In this document: positions 22,567 through 29,300 of the stretch, in pieces
How the letters are laid out: every line of letters begins with the position of its first letter
Numbering within the stretch: the stretch's first letter is position 1
Origin: DATHWB01 sp040902855
Lineage (GTDB): Bacteria > Actinomycetota > Acidimicrobiia > Spongiisociales > ZC4RG35
Assembly: GCA_040902855.1 (NCBI GenBank)
Contig: JBBDWN010000046.1
Coordinates: 1-38,918 of the forward strand
DNA: 38,918 nucleotides
Reading direction: 5' to 3'
Notes under the pieces: model-generated
Told to the model about the DNA's origin: nothing
Database searches by the model: none
The model's input: only the letters and a program-made list of their open reading frames with translations
Position numbers and translations under genes: made by a program

Positions 22567-23537
22567 TGTTGTTGGTCGTCGTCGAACACGATCGCGGCGC
22601 CCTGGCGGAAGCCTCGTTGGAAGCCCTCACCGCCGCCAGGACGATGGCAGCGAGCATTGGCGTCGGCGTCCATGCCGTGACTGTCGGCGAGAGTGCCGAC
22701 GGTCTGGCCGGGCAGGTGTCCGAGTACGGAGTCGACGTCGTCCACCAGGTCCACCACCCAATGCTGAGTGACTACGGACCCGACGCCTGGGCCGAGGCCG
22801 TTGCCCAGGTCGCCCTCGCCGAAGGCGCGCAGGCGGTCGTGGCGAGCGGAACCGACCGCGGCAACGAGGTGCTCGCACACGTCGCGGCGTTGATGGACCA
22901 GCCGTTCGCCGCCAACTGCCTCGAGATGACCCCCGGGGAGCCGTGGGAACTCATTCGGGTGCGCTGGGGTGGCTCCCTGCTCGAGCGGTCCAGCCTCGAC
23001 GGGGCCATTGCCATCCTCACGTTCGCCCACCACGCCTTCGATCCGGTTCCGGCGGCGGGTGCCGGCGAGGTGAAGGTCTTCGAACCGGAACTCGACGAGT
23101 CGGTTGCGTTCACGATCGTCGCCGACCGGGTCGTCTTGACGACCGGCGTGACCCTGGCAACGGCACCGGTAGTGGTCAGCGGCGGACGCGGCGTCGGGTC
23201 GGTCGAGGGATTTGCGCCACTGGAGGAACTGGCGACGTTGCTCGGCGGGGTGGTCGGTTGCTCGCGCGTCGTCACGAACAACGGCTGGCGACCCCACACC
23301 GACCAGGTCGGTCAGACCGGCACCCGCATCGCTCCCGAGCTGTACATCGCATGCGGGATCTCCGGTGCCATCCAGCATTGGGTCGGTGCGATGGCGTCGA
23401 AACGAATCCTCGCCATCAACACCGACGCAGAATCGAACATGGTGGCAAAAGCCGACTACGCCATCATCGGGGACCTCCACACCGTGGTGCCTGCGATCAT
23501 CGAAGCGGTGAAGGCCGCGAGGAGTGCGCCGGCATAG
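22566..23537 (+). CDS. etfA: Electron transfer flavoprotein alpha subunit
   Basis: The 323-residue alpha subunit has the FAD-binding C-terminal domain with VVSGGRGVGSVEGF, HTDQVGQTGTRIAPELYIACGISGAIQHWVG and the INTD turn followed by ADYAIIGDLHTVVP. These are the classic EtfA FAD contacts. It starts at ATG 22566, overlapping the etfB stop (TGATG). The pair lies directly behind the dimethylglycine/sarcosine dehydrogenase-like gene, so it is most likely its dedicated electron acceptor rather than the beta-oxidation ETF. Confidence 0.94.
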   Translation: MLLVVVEHDRGALAEASLEALTAARTMAASIGVGVHAVTVGESADGLAGQVSEYGVDVVHQVHHPMLSDYGPDAWAEAVAQVALAEGAQAVVASGTDRGNEVLAHVAALMDQPFAANCLEMTPGEPWELIRVRWGGSLLERSSLDGAIAILTFAHHAFDPVPAAGAGEVKVFEPELDESVAFTIVADRVVLTTGVTLATAPVVVSGGRGVGSVEGFAPLEELATLLGGVVGCSRVVTNNGWRPHTDQVGQTGTRIAPELYIACGISGAIQHWVGAMASKRILAINTDAESNMVAKADYAIIGDLHTVVPAIIEAVKAARSAPA

Positions 23538-23603
23538 GACGGGCTCGTCCCGCGCCGCGCGGCCGGTCCCGTACACTCCCGAACTCAGCCACGAGAGAGA
23601 CGG

Positions 23604-25133
23604 ATGCCCAGAGACGGATCTGCCCGGGCGACCAGAAGAGCGGAACGCGGGGGAGGATCCCTCCACCAGCTTCCCTGGCGGAGTGTGACCAACCCCTACC
23701 GTCCGGTGGAGGTTCTCGACCCTGCCGGTATCGATGCGATTCACGATGCATCTCTCGACATCCTCCGCACGACCGGGATGGACTTCCTCCACCCCGAGGC
23801 GATCGCCATCCTCCGAGCCCATGGCGCCGATGTCTCCGATGACGGGCCGCGGGTTCGACTTGATCCTGACCTCGTCATGGAGTGGGTCGGTCGGGCACCG
23901 TCGACGTTCACGCTGCATGCCCGGAACCCGCTTCACGACCTGGACATCGGGGGCAACAATGTCGTCTTCCTCTCCGTCGCGAGCGCCCCGAACGTCTCGG
24001 ACCTCGATCGGGGACGCCGGCCGGGCGGCTTCGCCGAATTCGAAGACTTCGTCCGACTCGGCCAGGCCTTCAACGTCGTCCACAGCTTTGGCGGCTATCC
24101 GGTGGAACCCCAGGATGTCGCGCCGTCGATACGCCACCTGCGAGCGCTGTCGTCGTTCGTGACGCTCAGCGACAAGACCTGGCACGCCTACTCGCTCGGG
24201 CGCGGTCGGATCCTCGATGCCATCGAGATCGCCAGGATCGCCCGGGGGGTCGACCTCGAGACACTTTCTGCGGAACCCTCGATCCACACGATCATCAACA
24301 CCTCGAGCCCGCTGCGGCTGGACGGGCCGATGATCGAGGGGATGATCGAGATGCTCCGTCACGGTCAGGCGGTGGTCATCACCCCCTTCACCCTGGCCGG
24401 AGCGATGGCGCCGGCGACGGTTGCCGGGGCCCTGGCCCTGCAGAACGCCGAGGCTCTTGCCGGTATCGCGTTCGGCCAGATGGTCGCACCGGGAGCGCCG
24501 ATGATGTACGGCGGCTTCACGTCCAACGTGGACATGAAGTCTGGGGCGCCGGCCTTCGGGACGCCCGAGTACGCCCGGGCGGCGATGGCGGGGGGACAAC
24601 TCGCTCGCCGCTACGGCCTGCCATATCGCAGTTCCAACGCCAACGCCTCCAACGCCGTGGACGCGCAGGCGGCGTACGAGTCCCAGATGTCGCTGTGGTC
24701 AGCGGTTCTCGGCGGTGCGAACTTCGTCATGCACGGGGCGGGTTGGATGGAGGGCGGTCTCGTCGCCTCCTTCGAGAAATTCGTCGTGGATGTCGAGTTG
24801 CTTCAGATGATGTCCGAGTTTCTCACACCGCTCCGCGTCGATGCCGACACGCTCGGTCTCGCCGCAATCGCCGAGGTCGGTCCGGGAGGGCACTTCTTCG
24901 GATCGGAGCACACGCTGGAGCGGTACGAGCATGCGTTCTATGCCCCGATCCTGTCGGACTGGCAGAACTTCGGATCGTGGACCGACTCGGGTTCGCTTGG
25001 CGCCGAAGCCCGAGCGAACACGATCTGGAAGCGGGTGCTGGCCGATTACGAACAACCTGCCCTCGCCGACGATGTCAGGGCAGAGCTGGACGATTTCGTC
25101 GGCCGTCGGGTCTCCGAGGGCGGAGTCGGTTGA
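23604..25133 (+). CDS. Second MttB-superfamily methyltransferase
   Basis: The 509-residue protein is a paralogue of the gene at 12209-13759, with shared motifs including TPFTLAGAMAPATVAGAL, GAPAFGTPEYARA, ANASNAVDAQAAYESQMSL, GANFVMHGAGWMEGGLVASFEKFV and GGHFFGSEHTLERYEHAFY. There is no in-frame TAG. It is transcribed with or just behind etfBA, 66 bp downstream, and has no corrinoid gene of its own, so it probably shares the corrinoid protein of the minus-strand operon. A different amine substrate is likely. The ATG at 23604 has a purine-rich site before it. A GTG at 23685 (VTNPYRPVEV) is an alternative, because the first 27 residues are basic and low in complexity. Confidence 0.88.
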   Translation: MPRDGSARATRRAERGGGSLHQLPWRSVTNPYRPVEVLDPAGIDAIHDASLDILRTTGMDFLHPEAIAILRAHGADVSDDGPRVRLDPDLVMEWVGRAPSTFTLHARNPLHDLDIGGNNVVFLSVASAPNVSDLDRGRRPGGFAEFEDFVRLGQAFNVVHSFGGYPVEPQDVAPSIRHLRALSSFVTLSDKTWHAYSLGRGRILDAIEIARIARGVDLETLSAEPSIHTIINTSSPLRLDGPMIEGMIEMLRHGQAVVITPFTLAGAMAPATVAGALALQNAEALAGIAFGQMVAPGAPMMYGGFTSNVDMKSGAPAFGTPEYARAAMAGGQLARRYGLPYRSSNANASNAVDAQAAYESQMSLWSAVLGGANFVMHGAGWMEGGLVASFEKFVVDVELLQMMSEFLTPLRVDADTLGLAAIAEVGPGGHFFGSEHTLERYEHAFYAPILSDWQNFGSWTDSGSLGAEARANTIWKRVLADYEQPALADDVRAELDDFVGRRVSEGGVG

Positions 25134-25135
25134 GC

Positions 25136-26086
25136 TCAGTTGGAAGCGTCTGTCTCGCTGGTGTCGTCTGTGTCGTTGTCCAACGACCAGTCGCCCAGCC
25201 AGTAGCCGCCGCCGACGAGGAGTAGTCCGACTCCCGCGAACAGGGCAATCCGGACGATGGGTGACGCTTCGGCCAGGTCGACGAAGAACAGTTTGCCGAG
25301 TGAGAGCCCGACAGTCGCAAAGCCCAGTCCGAGGGCAGATCGGGACTCCGCCAGCCGACCGCCCACGATCGCGGCGACCCCGATGAGCGCCCATCCGGCC
25401 GTCACCCACGCCAACCCGTCAGCACCCAGCCGGGGGATCTCAACCGCCATCCAGGCGAGAGCCCCGAAGTACGACCCCGCCAGGTAGACCGGGGAGAGGT
25501 CCCGATCGTTCGTGCTCCGAATCAGCCCTCCGATGGTTGCCGCGGTCGCGATGACCGCCGATCCGGGCACGAGTTGAGACAGTTCCCGCTCACCGCTCGT
25601 GACGATCGCCGCGAATCCGATGGCCACTACCGCCGTGAGCAAGAACAGGACGTGTCCCGCGTCGGCGAGGTGTCGATGCGCTCCGTGATGACCGGCGATC
25701 ACGAGACCGATCGAGAGAGCGGAGAATCCGACGAGGACCCAATCTCCGCTCAGCCCTTCGACCGCTGCAACGATCGCGAGGACCACGGCCGGCACGAGCT
25801 GTGCCGCCGCCACCGGCTGGGCTTCCGGGAGTCTTCTCAGGCCGTGGGCGACGAGGAGGTGCCCGGCGGCGAGCCCGAGAGCGAGCCCGGTCCACATCAG
25901 TCGTGATCCATCGTCGGTGAAGATCACCCGAGTACCCGCGTAGAGGACGAGGCTTCCAACTGCGGAGGTGATGATCGGCAGGCTGATTCGCGCGACCGCG
26001 ACCCCGGTCCGGGTGAAGGTTCCCACGAGCGGGACGAGCAGCAGCATCGACCACGCCAGGACCAGAGAGGCTTCGGCCGCCAGCGC
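25136..26086 (-). CDS. Multi-spanning membrane protein (DUF2339-like), C-terminal part, broken by the assembly gap
   Basis: The minus-strand frame encodes about 310 residues of alternating hydrophobic helices with short loops. It includes MLLLVPLVGTFTRTGVAVARISLPIITSA and, near the end, GLSLGKLFFVDLAEASPIVRIALFAGVGLLLVGGGYWLG, the conserved C-terminal feature of DUF2339-like membrane proteins. The first Met in this fragment is at 26047, but the reading clearly continues upstream (LAAEASLVLAWS), so this is not the true start. The N-terminal part is at 26183-26779. A duplicated segment and ten Ns separate the halves. The function is unknown. The stop is two bases from that of the convergent mttB-like gene. 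Confidence 0.75.
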   Translation of the reverse strand, partial: ALAAEASLVLAWSMLLLVPLVGTFTRTGVAVARISLPIITSAVGSLVLYAGTRVIFTDDGSRLMWTGLALGLAAGHLLVAHGLRRLPEAQPVAAAQLVPAVVLAIVAAVEGLSGDWVLVGFSALSIGLVIAGHHGAHRHLADAGHVLFLLTAVVAIGFAAIVTSGERELSQLVPGSAVIATAATIGGLIRSTNDRDLSPVYLAGSYFGALAWMAVEIPRLGADGLAWVTAGWALIGVAAIVGGRLAESRSALGLGFATVGLSLGKLFFVDLAEASPIVRIALFAGVGLLLVGGGYWLGDWSLDNDTDDTSETDASN

Positions 26087-26168
26087 GGATCACGGTCGCC
26101 GCGACCGCGTGCGCCCAGATAGACGGACTCGGTGTACGGGACCGCCATCTGGCCGGCGATGATCCCAG
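26087..26168. repeat. Duplicated, rearranged segment at an assembly gap
   Basis: Bases 26087-26116 repeat 26233-26262 exactly, and 26117-26168 repeat 26316-26367 exactly, with the 53 bp in between (26263-26315) missing. The joint falls on a short GCGCC repeat. The copy abuts the run of Ns. This is most simply a chimeric contig tip rather than a genomic duplication, and it destroys the reading frame of the membrane protein. Confidence 0.85.
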
Positions 26169-26178
26169 NNNNNNNNNN
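26169..26178. other. Assembly gap of ten Ns
   Basis: The run lies inside the DUF2339-like membrane protein gene and is flanked by duplicated sequence, so the true DNA between the two gene halves is unknown. Confidence 0.98.
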
Positions 26179-26182
26179 GGGC

Positions 26183-26779
26183 CTACCGGTCGGCGAAGAT
26201 GGCGTCGCCAATATCGAGGACTGTCGAGCTGAGGATCACGGTCGCCGCGACCGCGTGCGCCCGCCACCATCCGAAGCGAAAAAAGAGCGCGGTCGAGGCG
26301 GCGCCGATGAGCGCCAGATAGACGGACTCGGTGTACGGGACCGCCATCTGGCCGGCGATGATCCCAGGGGCGGCGGCCGCGGCACCGAGGCCGAGACCGG
26401 CCAACAACTCCGAGTTCGCCCGATGGGCGAGTACCAGCGTGAGGGTCGCGACCGCCACCAGCTGGATGAACCCCTCCGTCTCTGACGTGAGGCCGTAGTG
26501 GTCGTGGGCGGCGAATCCGGTGACGAACAGGACCGCGCTGCCCGCTCCCTGCAGGAGGATCCCATACGCCGGCCTGCGGCGGGCGACCGCTGCTCCCGTC
26601 CCGATCATGGCCGATCCCGCGGCAGCGGCGAGGCCGACGCGCGCCACAGGGCCGATCCAGCCCTGTTCGATCGAATAGCGCAGGAAGAACACCGTGGCAA
26701 GCAGGAGCAACGTCAGGCCTGCCCGGAACAGTGTCCGTCCGCTCAGAAGGTTCGGTTTGGAGTGTGGTGTCGTCGTCAT
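26183..26779 (-). CDS. Multi-spanning membrane protein (DUF2339-like), N-terminal part
   Basis: The 198-residue fragment starts MTTTPHSKPNLLSGRTLFRAG and shows about six hydrophobic helices, including LTLLLLATVFFLRYSIEQGWIGPVARV, a DUF2339-like signature with the RYSIEQGWI turn, and GIIAGQMAVPYTESVYLALIG. It ends at a TAG four bases before the gap, which is probably an artefact of the contig end. With the fragment at 25136-26086 it would make one membrane protein of more than 500 residues. The gene downstream on the plus strand side converges with its other half. Confidence 0.75.
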   Translation of the reverse strand: MTTTPHSKPNLLSGRTLFRAGLTLLLLATVFFLRYSIEQGWIGPVARVGLAAAAGSAMIGTGAAVARRRPAYGILLQGAGSAVLFVTGFAAHDHYGLTSETEGFIQLVAVATLTLVLAHRANSELLAGLGLGAAAAAPGIIAGQMAVPYTESVYLALIGAASTALFFRFGWWRAHAVAATVILSSTVLDIGDAIFADR

Positions 26780-26883
26780 GACACCAGCATCGGTTCGCCG
26801 TGCCTTCGATCACATGGGGGGACACCCCCAATCAGACGTCGGGGGAGATCAGGGGATCGACCTCGGAACCGGTGAACCGTCCC

Positions 26884-28134
26884 TCAGGAGGGCTCCAGAG
26901 TCTCCTCGGAGTCGCTTTCGCGGCCGAGTTCCATCGCCAGCCACGTGGACCGATTCGGGACAGAGAGGAACCTCTCCTTGGTGACGGTCATGTTGCGGCG
27001 AACCACCAGCCGGAAGGCGATGAACGCCGTGAACGTGCCGTGGAGAGCGATCAGGAACACCCAGAATCCGTCCACTCCCAATGCACTCATCGTGAATGAT
27101 GCGGACGCCGGGCCGAGAACCGCGCCAAGGCCGTTGGAGAACATCAGGACTGCACTGGCTGCGACGAGGCGGTCAGGCGGCAGGGCGTCGTTCGCGTGGC
27201 TGACCCCCAACGAGTAGATGGGAAAGGAGAAGCCACCGAAGAGGAAGCCGGGGACGAAAAGAAGCGACGAAGTCGGATCGAGCGTCCAGAGCCATACGGA
27301 GCTCGCCGTCGCCCCGGCCGTTGCCAAGAGGAGGACCTTTCGTCGCGAGATGCGATCAGAGAGCGCTCCGAGCGGCCATTGGAAGACGACCCCACCGATG
27401 AGCGACAGTCCGATGAACACCGAGATCTTGCCAACGCCGAGTCCGGAGTTGGCCGCCCACACCGCCCCCATTCCGAACAGGGCACCTCCCGAGATGCCCG
27501 AAGTGAACACGCCGGACACTCCGAGAGGGACGGTACGAAACACTTCGCGGAACGGGAGCCCCCGTTCATGAGGTACGACGACCGGCGCGTTGCTCGGTGC
27601 CAGCGCGATCGGGACGACAGCCATCGAGACGAGGACCGATGCGAGCACGAACAGTTCGAAGCCTGCAGGGTCGGCGAGGTTCAGCAGGAGCTGTCCGCAG
27701 GCGAGCCCTCCGCTCACGACCACCATGTACACCGAGAGCACTCGCCCCCGGCTCTCGTTCGAGACGATCCCGTTGAGCCACGACTCGGCGACGATGTAGA
27801 GCCCGGCGAGACAGAATCCCGTGACGACTCGCATCCCGAACCACAGCGCCGGGTCGATGAACACGGTGTACACCAGGAGCGCGATCGAGCCCATCGAGGC
27901 GAGACCCGAATAGACCCGCACGTGTCCGACCGTCCCCACGATCCGCGGCACGAACATCGCACCGCCGAGGAACCCGACGTAGTAGCCGGTCATGACGACA
28001 CCGGTGACGGCGGTGGAGAAGCCCTCGATGTCCGCTCGGAGGCCGACGAGCGAGGACTGCAGCCCGTTGCCGACCATCAGGAACGACAGGGCGAGGAAGA
28101 GTGGCCATGCTCCCCGGGCGACGGTGCGTGTCAT
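26884..28134 (-). CDS. Major facilitator superfamily transporter (YcaD-like)
   Basis: The 416-residue protein has twelve hydrophobic segments in two halves. The first half starts RGAWPLFLALSFLMVGNGLQSSLVGLRADIEGFSTAVTGVVMTGYYVGFLGG and contains AESWLNGIVSNESRGRVLSVYMV, the YcaD/MFS_1 pattern. A central loop with PHERGLPFREVF follows, and the second half has WPLGALSDRISRRKVLLLATAGA, the conserved loop between helices 8 and 9. A cytoplasmic acidic tail, GRESDSEETLEPS, ends the protein. The substrate is unknown; import or export of a small molecule related to the neighbouring C1 genes is possible but unsupported. A GGGGG-ACA-CCCCC hairpin lies downstream near 26818-26830. Confidence 0.88.
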   Translation of the reverse strand: MTRTVARGAWPLFLALSFLMVGNGLQSSLVGLRADIEGFSTAVTGVVMTGYYVGFLGGAMFVPRIVGTVGHVRVYSGLASMGSIALLVYTVFIDPALWFGMRVVTGFCLAGLYIVAESWLNGIVSNESRGRVLSVYMVVVSGGLACGQLLLNLADPAGFELFVLASVLVSMAVVPIALAPSNAPVVVPHERGLPFREVFRTVPLGVSGVFTSGISGGALFGMGAVWAANSGLGVGKISVFIGLSLIGGVVFQWPLGALSDRISRRKVLLLATAGATASSVWLWTLDPTSSLLFVPGFLFGGFSFPIYSLGVSHANDALPPDRLVAASAVLMFSNGLGAVLGPASASFTMSALGVDGFWVFLIALHGTFTAFIAFRLVVRRNMTVTKERFLSVPNRSTWLAMELGRESDSEETLEPS

Positions 28135-28181
28135 GCGGGTCCCACGCTAAACGGGTGCAGTCCCGGTGACGTCGACTACTC

Positions 28182-28260
28182 TGGGCGGTGCGCCGATTTG
28201 ATCGTCAGCTTGCTGGGCGCAGGACAAATTCAGCTAAAGCGGCGGTCGTGGGACCGCCCA
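28182..28260 (+). ncRNA. SAM-II-type riboswitch with a flanking alternative stem
   Basis: The aptamer at 28190-28240 has P1 arms GCGCC (28190-28194) and GGCGC (28216-28220). A pseudoknot pairs ATTTG (28196-28200) with CAAAT (28225-28229), and the conserved 3' AGCTAAAGC follows (28232-28240). This matches the SAM-II/SAM-V core (GATTT...AAAT...AGCTAAA). The next gene is a homocysteine S-methyltransferase. TGGGCGGT (28182-28189), just before P1, is perfectly complementary to ACCGCCCA (28253-28260). The latter also takes part in a 7-bp hairpin, GGCGGTC (28241-28247) with GACCGCC (28252-28258). The two pairings exclude each other and could be the switching element. The ribosome site lies about 55 bases further on. 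Confidence 0.82.
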
Positions 28261-28325
28261 GCACATGCCGCTGCGGCGGTCGCTTCGTTCCTGAGGCGGT
28301 CGTCGACCAACGATCGGAGGAAACG

Positions 28326-29300
28326 ATGACACGATTCGAGACAGCACTCTTCGGGGACCGAGTCTTGGTTGCCGACGGCGCCATGGGAACGACCCTCTTT
28401 TCACTGGGGCTGGAAGGAGGAGGCTGTCCAGAGCTCCTCAATGTCGAGCGCCCGGGACTGGTCGCCGATGTGCACCGACGGTTCGCCGACGCCGGTTCGG
28501 ACATCGTTCTCACGAACACCTTCGGCGGCAACGGCCGGCGCCTGGCGTTGCACTCGGCTTCCCGTCGCGTGGCGGAGCTGAACCGGGCCGCGGTCGACAT
28601 CGCCCGGAACGCGACCGCCGAATATGAGACGCTCATCGCTGGATCGGTCGGCCCGACGGGCGACCTCCTCGCTCCTCTCGGACCGCTCACCCATCAGGCG
28701 GCTGTCGAGGTCTTCGCCGAGCAGATCGAAGCGCTCGTCGAAGCAGGTGTCGATGTCGTCTGGATCGAGACTCTCTCTTCGATCGAAGAGCTCGCGGCGG
28801 CGGTTGAAGCGGCCGCCCGGTTCGACGTTCCCCGGGTCGCGACCCTCAGCTTCGACACAGCGGGCAGGACGATGATGGGGGTGACCGGCACACAGGTGGC
28901 GACCTGGGCCGCGGCAGACGGCCGATTGGACGCGGTCGGCGCCAACTGTGGGATCGGGCCTGGGGACGCGGTGGCGGCGGTGTACGACATCACCGGGACC
29001 TCCGCCGATCTCGTCGCCGTGGCGAAACCCAACTGCGGGATGCCGCTCTATCAGACCGATCGGCTGGTGTATCCGGTGGGTCCGGAGGCGATGGCCGAGT
29101 TCGTGGATCTCGCCGTCCGCTCGGGTGCCCGCATCATCGGCACGTGTTGTGGATCGATGCCAGAACACATCGTTGCGGTGCGGGCTGCCGTCGATCTTCA
29201 CCAGGGCGGCGGCCGACCTGATCGCGGGGAGATCGAGGAACGGTTGGAGGCCCGGCCGATCGCAGCGGCGCCCGCTCAGAAGCGGCGCCGCAGGGGATGA
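28326..29300 (+). CDS. Homocysteine S-methyltransferase-family protein (betaine-homocysteine methyltransferase-like)
   Basis: The 324-residue protein has the zinc-dependent Hcy-binding TIM barrel. Motifs are LVADGAMGTTLFSLGL near the N-terminus, DIVLTNTFGGN, VWIETLSSIEEL and the zinc ligands, one Cys in VGANCGIGPGD and a Cys pair in IIGTCCGSMPEHI. It should form methionine from homocysteine using a methyl donor such as betaine, a methylated thiol or 5-methyl-THF; the donor is not determined. ATG 28326 follows a GGAGG site (28316-28320). The gene is preceded by a SAM-II-type riboswitch, so it is expected to be shut down when SAM is abundant. The basic tail KRRRRG overlaps the 3' end of the convergent pabBC gene by 25 bp. 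Confidence 0.9.
   Translation: MTRFETALFGDRVLVADGAMGTTLFSLGLEGGGCPELLNVERPGLVADVHRRFADAGSDIVLTNTFGGNGRRLALHSASRRVAELNRAAVDIARNATAEYETLIAGSVGPTGDLLAPLGPLTHQAAVEVFAEQIEALVEAGVDVVWIETLSSIEELAAAVEAAARFDVPRVATLSFDTAGRTMMGVTGTQVATWAAADGRLDAVGANCGIGPGDAVAAVYDITGTSADLVAVAKPNCGMPLYQTDRLVYPVGPEAMAEFVDLAVRSGARIIGTCCGSMPEHIVAVRAAVDLHQGGGRPDRGEIEERLEARPIAAAPAQKRRRRG

Noticed and set aside
22446..24599. Open frame of 717 codons opposite etfBA and the second MttB-type gene
   Set aside because: It runs across three well-supported genes and shows only Arg/Gly/Asp-rich sequence without recognisable motifs.
26087..26367. Insertion-sequence target duplication in the membrane protein gene
   Set aside because: The duplicated blocks flank a run of Ns and lack 53 bp internally, with no transposase; a scaffolding artefact explains them better.
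28182..28260. SAM-I or SAM-IV riboswitch before the homocysteine methyltransferase
   Set aside because: The kink-turn and core sequences of those classes are absent, while the pseudoknot and AGCTAAA of the SAM-II type are present.
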